The notes below the pieces were generated by a model that did no database searches, was not told where the DNA came from, and saw only the letters and a list, made by a program, of their open reading frames with translations. The translations under genes and the position numbers were made by a program. Below, piece by piece: positions 25,547 through 32,940 of a stretch of DNA of 64,000 nucleotides. The stretch covers positions 62,001 to 126,000 of the forward strand of contig JAAYVD010000114.1 of NCBI GenBank assembly GCA_012517355.1, written 5' to 3'. The DNA is from Candidatus Rifleibacteriota bacterium. Lineage in GTDB: Bacteria > Muiribacteriota > Ozemobacteria > Ozemobacterales > Ozemobacteraceae. Each line of letters opens with the position of its first letter. Within the stretch, counting starts at the first letter, position 1.

Positions 25547-26350
25547 TTACACGGGGGAACTGGCCTGCCCCCCGCGGCGTCGGGCCGGGGAGAAGGCCGG
25601 GGCAGGGGAATCGGCCGGGGCCGGGGCGGTCCGCAACGCGCCTTGCAGGAGGGTGCGGTCCCGGGGGGTGAGAGGCAGGCGCCGGAACAGGTCGGGGCGC
25701 TGGGCGGCGGTCCGCCACAGGGCCTCGCCCCGGCGCCAGTCGGTGATCTTCGCATGGTGCCCGTCGAGCAGGACGCCGGGGATGGTCCGGCCTTCCCAGG
25801 TCGCCGGGCGGGTGAACTGCGGATGGTCGAGGGTGCCGTCGTAGAAGGAATCCTCCTGGACCGACTCGGCCCGGCCGACGGTGCCGGGGATCATGCGCGA
25901 CACCGCATCGACGACCACCATCGCGGGGAACTCCCCGCCGGTGAGCACGTAGTCGCCGATCGACAGCTGCAGATCGAACTCGGCGAGGATCCGTTCGTCG
26001 AAGCCTTCATACCGGCCGCACACCAGGATCACCCGCTCGAGGCGGGCCAGCTCTTTGGCGGTGGCCTGCGTGAAGGTCGTGCCTTGCGGGGTGAGGCCGA
26101 CGACCGGGGCGGGCGGGCCGTCCTGGCGCAGGCGCCGCAGGGCCGTCACCAGCGGGCCGGGCTTGAGGACCATGCCGGGGCCCCCGCCGAACGGGGCGTC
26201 GTCGACGGTCAGGTGCCGCCCCTCGCCGAACTCGCGGAAGGAATGCACCCGGATGTCGATCAGACCCTGGCGGCGGGCCGCCCCCAGGATGCTCTCGTCG
26301 AAGACGGTGGCGAAAGCGTTGGGGATCAGCGTCAGGATGTCGATACGCAT
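25547..26350 (-). CDS. trmD: tRNA (guanine-37-N1)-methyltransferase
   Basis: A 267-residue SPOUT methyltransferase that methylates G37 of tRNAs reading CNN codons. It has the start MRIDILTLIPNAF, the HLTVDDAPFGGGPGMVLKPGPL block, the knotted SAM site with VCGRYEGFDERI and LSIGDYVLTGGE, and the C-terminal helical part RAESVQEDSF ... HPQFTRPATWEG. About 25 residues of Pro/Ala-rich tail extend beyond the usual end. Confidence 0.97.
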   Translation of the reverse strand: MRIDILTLIPNAFATVFDESILGAARRQGLIDIRVHSFREFGEGRHLTVDDAPFGGGPGMVLKPGPLVTALRRLRQDGPPAPVVGLTPQGTTFTQATAKELARLERVILVCGRYEGFDERILAEFDLQLSIGDYVLTGGEFPAMVVVDAVSRMIPGTVGRAESVQEDSFYDGTLDHPQFTRPATWEGRTIPGVLLDGHHAKITDWRRGEALWRTAAQRPDLFRRLPLTPRDRTLLQGALRTAPAPADSPAPAFSPARRRGGQASSPV

Positions 26351-26364
26351 GGCTCGGGCCCCGC

Positions 26365-27036
26365 CTACTTCGGAATGTGCCGGTCCAGCGGCTCGCGCAG
26401 CCGGACCACCCGGGTCTCCCGGTGGATGGACCGGATGAACTCCCGGCGGAAGGGGATCAGCACCTCGGGGTGGTCGGGGGTGACGACCGTCAGGTAGGGC
26501 GACGGAACCTCGTTTTCCAGCGACAGGACCGTTCCCACGGCTTCCCCGTCGGGGGAATGGACCGCCATGCCGACCAGCTCGTCGGGGTAGAATGTGCCTT
26601 TCGGCGGGGGAACCCGCTCGGCACGCGGGATGCAGAGGTCGGCCCCGCCCAGGGCCCGGGCGTCCTCGGGGGTGGCCACCCCCTCGAACCGGACGGCCAG
26701 CCGCCCGCCGGCGCCGGGGTCACGGGCGTCGAGAACGGTCAGGGCGCGCGGCCCGGCCCCGGGGCGCCGCAGGAACAGGCGCGCCCCCGGCTCGAACCGC
26801 CCGGGATGGTCGGTGAGGGGAATGACGTGGACCTGGCCCGCCAGGCCGATCGCCCGGCCGACCTTCCCCACCACCACCCATTCCTCCGCGCCGGCCTCGC
26901 CGGCCGGCACCGGGACAGGCCCGGTACTGGCCGGAGCGGCACCGGGAAGGTGGCCGGCGGCGGCCGCCTGGCCGGTCTTCCGGGGACGGAAGGAGGGCCG
27001 TGGGCGGCGGCGGGGGGTGGTGGCGGGAGTGGGCAT
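26365..27036 (-). CDS. rimM: ribosome maturation factor RimM
   Basis: A 223-residue 16S processing factor that binds S19. Residues about 52-223 are the family core: VVVGKVGRAIGLAGQVHVIPLTDHP for the N-terminal barrel and the PRC-barrel with YPDELVGMAVHS and PSPYLTVVTPDHPEVLIPF. The first 50 residues are a Pro/Ala/Arg-rich extension not found in ordinary RimM (about 170 residues). Either translation starts further in or the extension is real; no better internal ATG lies near residue 50. The gene is 4 bases downstream of khpA. Confidence 0.93.
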   Translation of the reverse strand: MPTPATTPRRRPRPSFRPRKTGQAAAAGHLPGAAPASTGPVPVPAGEAGAEEWVVVGKVGRAIGLAGQVHVIPLTDHPGRFEPGARLFLRRPGAGPRALTVLDARDPGAGGRLAVRFEGVATPEDARALGGADLCIPRAERVPPPKGTFYPDELVGMAVHSPDGEAVGTVLSLENEVPSPYLTVVTPDHPEVLIPFRREFIRSIHRETRVVRLREPLDRHIPK

Positions 27037-27040
27037 GGGC

Positions 27041-27283
27041 TCAGATCAGCTCCATCATCACTTTCTTGTCATGCCGGCTGGTGGCGGCCCGCACCAGGGT
27101 GCGCAGGGCGTTGATGGTCCGGCCTTTCTTGCCGATCACCTTGCCCGCATCCTCGGTGTTGACCTGCACCTCGAACACGACGGTATTGTCGCCCTCGATG
27201 GGCTTGACGGCGACCTCGTCGGGATGTTCCACCAGAGCCTTCACCAGGCTCTCGACCATGGTCTGGGTACGTTGGATCGGCAC
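27041..27283 (-). CDS. khpA: KH-domain RNA-binding protein KhpA
   Basis: An 80-residue single KH domain with the RNA-binding GKVIGKKGRTINALRTLV loop (GKKG). KhpA (YlqC) forms dimers or pairs with KhpB and affects cell division and RNA levels in Gram-positive bacteria. Placement between rpsP and rimM is its classical position. It is complete and ends in KKVMMELI. Confidence 0.95.
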   Translation of the reverse strand: MPIQRTQTMVESLVKALVEHPDEVAVKPIEGDNTVVFEVQVNTEDAGKVIGKKGRTINALRTLVRAATSRHDKKVMMELI

Positions 27284-27311
27284 GCGTTCTGCTCCTGGTC
27301 GCGCGGCCGGC

Positions 27312-27608
27312 TCAGCCGACCTTGGCCCAGGCCAGCTTGGCCCCGTTTTCCTGCTTGACCTGGGTCTGCTTGATGCCCTTGCCGAGCAGCAGCTGCCGCA
27401 CGGTGGCGGAAGGCTGGGCGCCGTTCTTCAGGTAGTTCATCACCCGTTCCTCGTCGAGGCAGACTTCCGCGGGCTGGGTGAGAGGATTGTAGTGACCGAG
27501 GTTGGCCAGGGTCCGGCCGTCCCGGGCTTTGCGCGAGTCGACCGCGACAACCCGGTAGATGGGCCGGTGCTTGGTGCCGAGGACTTTCAGTCTGAGGGCG
27601 ACGGACAT
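27312..27608 (-). CDS. rpsP: 30S ribosomal protein S16
   Basis: A 98-residue S16 with the start MSVALRLKVLGTKHRPIYRVVAVDSRKARDG, the LGHYNPLTQPAEVCLDEERVMNYLKNGAQPS core and the TVRQLLLGKGI block. The ATG follows an AAGGAG-type site. It sits between ffh and khpA in the standard order. Confidence 0.98.
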   Translation of the reverse strand: MSVALRLKVLGTKHRPIYRVVAVDSRKARDGRTLANLGHYNPLTQPAEVCLDEERVMNYLKNGAQPSATVRQLLLGKGIKQTQVKQENGAKLAWAKVG

Positions 27609-27659
27609 GACATGTACTCCTTCTTGCTGTGGATCGATCCGGGGTGGCCCGGGTCTGGT

Positions 27660-29000
27660 TCAGAATTTCCCGCCGAAGAATTTCGACAGTTTGGACCGCT
27701 TGGTCATGCTGCTCAGGTTCTTCATCATCTGCCGCATCTGGCCGAACTGCTTCAGCAGCATGTTCACGTTCTGGATGGAATTGGCGCTGCCGGCGGCGAT
27801 CCGCTTGCGGCGGCTGCCATCGATCAGGTCGGGGTTCGTCCGCTCGGCCGGGGTCATCGACAGGATCATGGCCTCGAACCGCTTGAAGTTCTTGTCGTCG
27901 AAGGACATCTCGGACAGCTTCGGCACCCCGGAGAACCCGGGAATCATGCCCAGCAGCTGGTCGAGCGGCCCCATCCGCTTGATCTGGTTCAGCTGGTCGA
28001 GGAAATCGTTGAAGTTGAACTCGGCCTCCCGGATGCGGGATTCGAGTTCCTTCATCTTCTCTTCGTCCATCTCGGACTGGGCCTTCTCGATGAGGGTCAG
28101 CACGTCGCCCATGCCCAGGATGCGCTGGGCCATGCGTTCGGGGTAGAAGGGCTCGAGGGCGGAGGACTTCTCGCCCAGACCCACGAACTTGATGGGCTTG
28201 CCGGTCACCTCGCGGATCGAGAGGGCGGCGCCGCCGCGGGCATCGCCGTCGAGCTTGGTGAGGATGATCCCGGTCAGTTCGAGCAGTTCGTTGAAACTCT
28301 TGGCGATGGTCACCGCGTCCTGGCCGGTCATGGCATCGACCACCAGCAGGATCTCGTGCGGGCCCAGGGCCTCTTTCAGACCCTTGACCTCGCCCATCAT
28401 CTCCTCATCGATGTGGAGACGGCCGGCCGTATCGACGATCACGACGTCCAGGTCCTGTTCGCGGGCATGCTCGACGGCGGCGGCCGCGATCTCGGCGGGT
28501 TTCGTGCCAGGCGGCCTCGAAAAGACCGGCACGCCCAGTTGCTGCCCGAGCACCTCGAGCTGCTTGACGGCGGCCGGCCGATAGATGTCGCAGGCGACCA
28601 GCAGGGGGTTCTTCTTGTCGTTCTTGCGCAGGTGGAGGGCCAGTTTCGCGCAGGTGGTGGTCTTGCCGGACCCCTGGAGACCGGCGATCAGGAAGACGGT
28701 GGGTTTGCGGGGGGAGAAGGTGATCTTGGCGCGCTCGCCGCCCAGCAGCGTCGTCAGCTCTTCCATGACGATCTTGACGACCTGCTGGGTCGGGGTCAGG
28801 CTCTTGAAGATCTCGGCCCCGACAGCCTTGTCTTTCACCCGCTTGGTGAACTGCTTGACGACCTTGAAGTTGACGTCGGCCTCGAGCAGGGCCATCTTGA
28901 CCTCGGACAGGGCCGCGTCGATATCCTTCTCGGTCAGCTTGCCCGAGCGGCGAAGCTTGTCGAAGATCGACGCCAGCTTCTCGGACAGGTTTTGAAACAT
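27660..29000 (-). CDS. ffh: signal recognition particle GTPase Ffh
   Basis: A 446-residue SRP54 homologue that binds signal sequences and 4.5S RNA for co-translational membrane targeting. The N domain spans 1-90. The G domain carries G1 GLQGSGKTTTCAKLA, the DIYRPAAVKQLEVLG insertion segment, DTAGRLHIDEEMM and TKLDGDARGGAAL. The methionine-rich M domain (about 300-446) includes MGPLDQLLGMIPG, the SRRKRIAAGSA RNA-binding motif and MLLKQFGQMRQMMKNL. It is the first gene of the long minus-strand run and has a near-consensus promoter at 29036-29064. No 4.5S RNA gene was recognised nearby. Confidence 0.98.
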   Translation of the reverse strand: MFQNLSEKLASIFDKLRRSGKLTEKDIDAALSEVKMALLEADVNFKVVKQFTKRVKDKAVGAEIFKSLTPTQQVVKIVMEELTTLLGGERAKITFSPRKPTVFLIAGLQGSGKTTTCAKLALHLRKNDKKNPLLVACDIYRPAAVKQLEVLGQQLGVPVFSRPPGTKPAEIAAAAVEHAREQDLDVVIVDTAGRLHIDEEMMGEVKGLKEALGPHEILLVVDAMTGQDAVTIAKSFNELLELTGIILTKLDGDARGGAALSIREVTGKPIKFVGLGEKSSALEPFYPERMAQRILGMGDVLTLIEKAQSEMDEEKMKELESRIREAEFNFNDFLDQLNQIKRMGPLDQLLGMIPGFSGVPKLSEMSFDDKNFKRFEAMILSMTPAERTNPDLIDGSRRKRIAAGSANSIQNVNMLLKQFGQMRQMMKNLSSMTKRSKLSKFFGGKF

Positions 29001-29035
29001 GGGAATCTCCAGATCGGATGCGAAATTGGAAGGTC

Positions 29036-29064
29036 AGTATACTCCAGGGCGCGCCGCCCGTCAA
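29036..29064 (-). promoter_or_regulatory. strong sigma-70 promoter of the ffh-rpsP-trmD operon
   Basis: On the minus strand TTGACG (29059-29064) and TATACT (29036-29041) each match consensus at 5 of 6 positions with an ideal 17-base spacer. The start point would be near 29029, giving a leader of about 30 bases with a GGAG ribosome site. It is divergent from the promoter of the acidic-protein gene. Confidence 0.8.
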
Positions 29065-29195
29065 GGAGATTGGGTACCCGTCCCTTCCCACCCAGGGAAG
29101 GCCGCGCCGACGAGCGTCCCACCCGTCCGCGAAGGGCAGGGGTACACCGCCGCAAAAGTCCTGGGGAACGGGCTGACGTGCCGGATGATTTTTTG

Positions 29196-29224
29196 TTGAC
29201 ACGGGTTGGGAATTGTGCAATTAT
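29196..29224 (+). promoter_or_regulatory. strong extended -10 promoter of the acidic-protein gene
   Basis: A perfect TTGACA (29196-29201), a 17-base spacer and AATTAT (29219-29224) preceded by TG (extended -10). An AAAGGAG ribosome site at 29250-29256 and ATG at 29265 follow. This is one of the best promoters in the window. Confidence 0.78.
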
Positions 29225-29264
29225 CCTTCCGGTCAAACCATCCACCGTGAAAGGAGCACTCGTC

Positions 29265-29681
29265 ATGCCCACCCGGAATCACCCGACTCCTGAAACCACC
29301 CTCCTGGCTCCCAAGAAAAAATGGGAAGACGTGGACGAAGATAAGGAAGGCACCGACGCCGAGGACACCGCCGAAGGCGAGGACTCGGAAGACGAAGAGG
29401 AAATGGACGAAGAGTTCGACTCCTACGACGAGGACGAGGAACTCGACGAGGAAGAGGAAGAGGACGAGGACTTCGACGACGTCGAAGAGGAAGAGGACGA
29501 GGAACTCGACGAGGAGGAAGAAGACCTCGACGAGGATGAGGACGAAGAGTTCGAAGAGGAAGAAGACGAGGAAGACTTCGACGACGACGAGGAAGACGAA
29601 GACGACTTCGACGACGACGAAGACTCCTTCGACGACGACGAGGAAGACGAAGAGGACGAGGAAGACGAAGAAGACGAGTGA
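29265..29681 (+). CDS. extremely acidic Asp/Glu-rich protein
   Basis: A 138-residue protein. After a 20-residue near-neutral start (MPTRNHPTPETTLLAPKKKW), almost every residue is Asp or Glu, with regularly placed Phe, Tyr or Leu (EEFDSY, EELDEE, EDFDDV, EEFEEE patterns). No known domain is apparent; the charge would be about -95. Candidates by analogy are DNA-mimic, histone- or polymerase-binding acidic proteins, cation-binding proteins, or disordered chaperones; none can be chosen from sequence. It has its own strong promoter, ribosome site and intrinsic terminator, so it is a real monocistronic gene rather than low-complexity noise. A much longer frame in phase with it, running from 27000, is antisense to ffh and is not taken as the start. 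Confidence 0.85.
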   Translation: MPTRNHPTPETTLLAPKKKWEDVDEDKEGTDAEDTAEGEDSEDEEEMDEEFDSYDEDEELDEEEEEDEDFDDVEEEEDEELDEEEEDLDEDEDEEFEEEEDEEDFDDDEEDEDDFDDDEDSFDDDEEDEEDEEDEEDE

Positions 29682-29752
29682 TCCCCCGGGATCGCCCTGA
29701 TCTTCCGGGCCGGGGCCCCTCCCGGCTCCTCAGACACCACTGACCACCACCA

Positions 29753-29780
29753 CCCAGCCGGATTCTTCCGGCTGGGTTTT
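29753..29780 (+). terminator. intrinsic terminator of the acidic-protein gene
   Basis: A perfect 9-bp stem, CCCAGCCGG (29753-29761) with CCGGCTGGG (29768-29776), a six-base loop and a following TTTT. It lies 71 bases beyond the stop codon. Confidence 0.88.
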
Positions 29781-29846
29781 CGCTTGGCTTTCCCCTGTCC
29801 CGGCGCCGCCGGTCACCGGCGCCCGGATTCCCTCCCATCAGACACA

Positions 29847-29880
29847 CGAGGCGGCGGCCGATGGATCGGCCGCCGCCTCG
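29847..29880. terminator. perfect 16-bp inverted repeat, probable terminator for the minus-strand regulator
   Basis: The arms 29847-29862 and 29865-29880 are exact complements of 16 bases each around a GG loop. The hairpin lies 28 bases past the stop of the minus-strand gene at 29909-30493. No T-run follows on either strand, so it may act as a Rho-independent element without U-tract, an RNA end stabiliser, or a protein site. Confidence 0.6.
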
Positions 29881-29908
29881 TCGTGGGAACGCGCGGAAGG
29901 GGTGACTT

Positions 29909-30493
29909 CTACTGCTTGCGGGCCCAGTAGCGGGCCTTTTCCTCCTCGAGCATCAGGCCGATCTCGTTGTCGGAGGCCCCGAACTCGCGGATATCCGGCC
30001 GGTTGACCAGCCACATCCAGTCGTCGTGGTTCCAGGAGCCGTTCTTCATGTAGACGAACTCCCGCAGCTTCCCGACCAGGATCTCGCGAGGCGAGAGGGG
30101 GGGAGGCTCGTGGCCGGCCGGCGTCACGGGGGCGGGACCGTCGTCGGCACCCTCGTTCTCGAACCGGGTGGCCCCCCGCTCGGCGCAGGCATAGACCTTC
30201 AGGCCTTCACGCTTGCCGTGCTCGGTCAGGTAGCCCTCCCGCACCATGGCCTGGAACATGCGGTACATCGAGCCTTTTTCGTTCTTGTCGAGCCGATTTT
30301 TGAAGAGGTCCCGGTTGACGTCGTTGGCCGTGAAGTCTTCATGGTTTTCGATGTAGCGCATGATCTTCTTCACGTTCTTGGAGATGACCTGGTGCAAGTG
30401 GATGTTGCGATCGTTGTCGCAGCGACGTTTATTGCGGGTACCCTCGACGACCCCCTTGCAGAACGGCAATTCACAGGTTCTCTTGCGTCCCAT
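29909..30493 (-). CDS. unrecognised Cys-containing protein with winged-helix-like segment
   Basis: A 194-residue protein I do not recognise. The N-terminus MGRKRTCELPFCKGVVEGTRN has paired cysteines (Cys7, Cys12) and a later Cys25, which could form a small zinc knuckle. Residues about 45-95 (MRYIENHEDFTANDVNRDL ... MYRMFQAMVREGYLTEHG) look like a winged-helix DNA-binding fold: a helix, a helix-turn-helix of the 'FTANDV' type and a wing. The remainder is helical with aromatic residues and an acidic linker. A transcriptional regulator is the most natural reading, without a known target. The ATG at 30491-30493 has an AGAGG site and a promoter 70 bases upstream. A far longer open frame upstream in the same phase is antisense to the GalT genes and is rejected. 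Confidence 0.6.
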   Translation of the reverse strand: MGRKRTCELPFCKGVVEGTRNKRRCDNDRNIHLHQVISKNVKKIMRYIENHEDFTANDVNRDLFKNRLDKNEKGSMYRMFQAMVREGYLTEHGKREGLKVYACAERGATRFENEGADDGPAPVTPAGHEPPPLSPREILVGKLREFVYMKNGSWNHDDWMWLVNRPDIREFGASDNEIGLMLEEEKARYWARKQ

Positions 30494-30562
30494 GGCAACC
30501 TCTTTTTCGGTACGAATTGCGAATCCGGAACATTCCCCGATTGGTCGGGGCCTATGGGGGCC

Positions 30563-30591
30563 AATGTAACCGAAGGACAGGGGGTTGTCAA
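30563..30591 (-). promoter_or_regulatory. predicted sigma-70 promoter of the HTH-like gene
   Basis: On the minus strand TTGACA (30586-30591) is exact, followed after 17 bases by TACATT (30563-30568). It lies 70 bases upstream of the ATG at 30493, with the 30535-30550 hairpin in between. Confidence 0.65.
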
Positions 30592-30839
30592 TTTTTTTCG
30601 GAATTTCCCGCGACCCGTGCTCTTTGGGCTGTTCCCCCGCTTCGCCACCACCTCCGCGCACGGAACCGACCGTTTTCGAGCATCCTGGCGGGTCGGTCGA
30701 TGCACGCCCCGCTGTACGCCCTGTTCCGGCGCGGGTTGGAGGGAGCGGGCGCCGGACGCCAGGGTCCCCGCCGGCGGCCCTTCCCTCAGGCAGGGCAGGA
30801 ACCCGCCTGAAACGGGCCTTCCCGCGAGGAAGTTCCCCG

Positions 30840-30868
30840 TTGCGCATCCATCCCGGGGGGTCTATAAT
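30840..30868 (+). promoter_or_regulatory. predicted sigma-70 promoter of the GalT-like pair
   Basis: A perfect TATAAT at 30863-30868 with a weak TTGCGC (30840-30845) 17 bases upstream. The first GalT-like ATG is at 30902 with GAGGAG before it. Confidence 0.65.
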
Positions 30869-30901
30869 GTGGGAAGTCCCGACCCTTTCCGAGGAGCAGC
30901 C

Positions 30902-31903
30902 ATGCCGCAATTGCGCAAGGATCCCGTCACCAAGCGGTGGGTGATCACGATCCACGAGAACCCCAAGGGCCCCCGGGATTTCCCCGTCCTCCCCACCGAC
31001 ACCAACGGCCACAACTGCCCGTTCTGCCCCGGCCACGAAAGCCAGACCCCCCAGGAAGTGATGTCCTACCGCGAACCCAACACCCTTCCCAACCAGCCCG
31101 GGTGGCGGGTCCGGGTCGTCCCCAACCGGTATCCCGCCCTCCAGATCGAGGGCGACCTCGACCGGACCGGCATCGGCCTGTACGACATGATGAACGGGAT
31201 CGGCGCGCACGAGGTCATCATCGAAACCCCTGACCACCACGGCGGCTTCGACACCATGAGCCGCGACCAGGTGCTCAAGATCGTCACCTCCTACGCCGAC
31301 CGATACCGCGACCTGAAGCGCGACCGCCGGTTCCGGTACATCCTGATCTTCAAAAACAGCGGGGCCGCCGCCGGGGCCAGCCTCGACCACCCGCATTCCC
31401 AGCTGATCGCGACCCCCATCATCCCCAAGCGGGTCATGGAGGAGGTCGAGGGGGCCAAGCAGTATTTCTACTACAAGGAACGGTGCGTGTTCTGCGACGT
31501 GATCCGCCAGGAACTGAGTTCGGGCTCGCGCATCATCCACGAGAACGAGAACTTCGTGGCCTTCGCCCCCTTCGCCTCGCGCTTCCCCTTCGAAACCTGG
31601 ATCGCCCCCAAAGACCACAAGGCCTCCTTCGGCGACATCGAGGAAGGGGAACTGGAAACCTTCGCCAGCGCCCTGCACGGCACCCTTCGCAAGCTGATCA
31701 AGACCCTGAACTCTCCCCCGTTCAATTTCATCATCCACACCTCGCCCTGCGACGAGCTCTGCACCGACTACTACCACTGGCACCTGGAGATCATGCCGCG
31801 CCTGACCAAGGTGGCCGGGTTCGAGTGGGGGTCCGGGTTCTACGTGAACCCCGTCCCCCCAGAGGAGGCCGCCCGTCACCTCCTGCAGTCGGGCGTCGCC
31901 TGA
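30902..31903 (+). CDS. galT: GalT-like hexose-1-phosphate nucleotidyltransferase, HPHSQ type
   Basis: A 333-residue member of the histidine-triad GalT family. A zinc pair CPFCPGHE (Cys39, Cys42) is followed by GAHEVIIETPDHH and the catalytic HPHSQ (His163, His165, Gln167). The glutamine is the residue that in Escherichia coli GalT supports the nucleotidylated histidine. A second Cys pair (CVFCDVIRQE, about 195) and the C-terminal YHWHLEIMPRL motif complete the fold. The reaction would be transfer of a nucleotidyl group between a sugar-1-phosphate and a nucleotide sugar (UDP-glucose/galactose-1-P in the Leloir pathway). No galK or galE is adjacent. It is followed after 30 bases by a paralogue with a different triad. 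Confidence 0.85.
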   Translation: MPQLRKDPVTKRWVITIHENPKGPRDFPVLPTDTNGHNCPFCPGHESQTPQEVMSYREPNTLPNQPGWRVRVVPNRYPALQIEGDLDRTGIGLYDMMNGIGAHEVIIETPDHHGGFDTMSRDQVLKIVTSYADRYRDLKRDRRFRYILIFKNSGAAAGASLDHPHSQLIATPIIPKRVMEEVEGAKQYFYYKERCVFCDVIRQELSSGSRIIHENENFVAFAPFASRFPFETWIAPKDHKASFGDIEEGELETFASALHGTLRKLIKTLNSPPFNFIIHTSPCDELCTDYYHWHLEIMPRLTKVAGFEWGSGFYVNPVPPEEAARHLLQSGVA

Positions 31904-31933
31904 GCGATCCCATCCGAATCCGACGAGGAAGAC

Positions 31934-32935
31934 ATGCCCCAACTCCGCAAGGACCCGGTCCTCAAACAGTGGGTGATCATTTCCCCCGAGCGGGGCAAGC
32001 GGCCCCAGGATTTCAAACCCGACCGGGGCGAACCGGCGGGCGAGGAGGGCCCCTGCCCTTTCTGTGAGGGCAACGAGAAGGCGACTCCCAACGAGACGAT
32101 GGCCTTCCGCAAGACCGGAACCCTGGCCGACCAGCCCGGCTGGTGGGTGCGCGTGGTGCCCGACCGCACGCCCATCCTCACTCCGACCGGAGATGCCGGC
32201 CGCGAGGGCATCGGCATGTTCGACGCCATGAACTCGATCGGGGTCCACGAGGTGGTGATCGAAACCCCCAGCCACCGCCAGAACCTGCTGACGGTGAACC
32301 TCGACCAGGTGCGCGAGGTGATCTGGGCCTACAAGCAGCGGCTCCTCGAGATCAAGAAGAACCCGCGATTCAAGCATTTCCTCGTGGTCAAGAACAGCGG
32401 CCGGGGCGTCTCCAGCTTTTCCCACAGCCATTCCCACATCGTGGCCACCCCGATCATCCCCAAGCGCATCGAAGAGGAGATCGACGGGGCACGGGAGTAT
32501 TTCCATTATCACGACCGCTGCATCTACTGCGACATCATCCGCCAGGAGATCCAGGAACCGAGCCGGATCGTCTTCCAGGACAACCTGTTCATGGTCTTCT
32601 GCCCCTTCGCCTCGCGGTTCCCCTTCGAGATGCTGATCATCCCGAAGGTCCACCAGCCCTTCTTCGAAACCCTCGACAACGACCACGTCCATGGGTTCGC
32701 CAACGCCCTCCAGGCGTCGTTGAAGCGCATGAACACGCTGCTGCCCGAGGTCCCCTACAATTTCATCCTCCACACCTCGCCCTGTTCCGACTCCTATCGC
32801 GACTTCTTCCACTGGCACGTCGAGATCATCCCCAAACTCACCAAGGTGGCCGGGTTCGAGTGGGGCTCCGGGTTCTACATCAACCCGACCCCCCCCGAAG
32901 ACGCCGCCCAGATGCTGCGGGAGGTTCCCGCCTGA
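31934..32935 (+). CDS. GalT-like nucleotidyltransferase/phosphorylase, HSHSH type
   Basis: A 333-residue paralogue of the preceding gene, clearly alignable along its full length: MPQLRKDPV start, CPFCEGNE zinc pair at Cys41/Cys44, SIGVHEVVIETPSHRQ, CIYCDIIRQE and the FHWHVEIIPKLTKVAGFEWGSGFY end. The catalytic loop reads HSHSH (His164, His166, His168) instead of HPHxQ. Loss of the glutamine makes it resemble HIT hydrolases and phosphorylases, so it may act on another nucleotide sugar or as a nucleotide-sugar phosphorylase. This is inference; a divergent GalT remains possible. It is in the same operon as the HPHSQ copy. Confidence 0.8.
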   Translation: MPQLRKDPVLKQWVIISPERGKRPQDFKPDRGEPAGEEGPCPFCEGNEKATPNETMAFRKTGTLADQPGWWVRVVPDRTPILTPTGDAGREGIGMFDAMNSIGVHEVVIETPSHRQNLLTVNLDQVREVIWAYKQRLLEIKKNPRFKHFLVVKNSGRGVSSFSHSHSHIVATPIIPKRIEEEIDGAREYFHYHDRCIYCDIIRQEIQEPSRIVFQDNLFMVFCPFASRFPFEMLIIPKVHQPFFETLDNDHVHGFANALQASLKRMNTLLPEVPYNFILHTSPCSDSYRDFFHWHVEIIPKLTKVAGFEWGSGFYINPTPPEDAAQMLREVPA

Positions 32936-32940
32936 CCCCG

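Larger units (their letters stand above)
30494..30901. other. divergent intergenic region between regulator gene and GalT-like genes
   Basis: Holds the minus-strand promoter at 30563-30591 and the plus-strand promoter at 30840-30868. A small hairpin, CCCCGA-TTGG-TCGGGG (30535-30550), sits in the leader of the minus-strand gene and could be an operator. The central 240 bases are GC-rich with no convincing gene. Confidence 0.5.

Noticed and set aside
27000-29264. long N-terminal extension of the acidic protein
   Set aside because: Antisense to ffh, rpsP and khpA; promoter and ribosome site place the true start at 29265.
29001-29264. 4.5S (SRP) RNA next to ffh
   Set aside because: The conserved GGAA-tetraloop helix core of SRP RNA was looked for here and in neighbouring spacers and not found.
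30494-30901. Small genes in the GalT upstream region
   Set aside because: Frames are Arg/Pro-rich, lack ribosome sites and overlap two predicted promoters.
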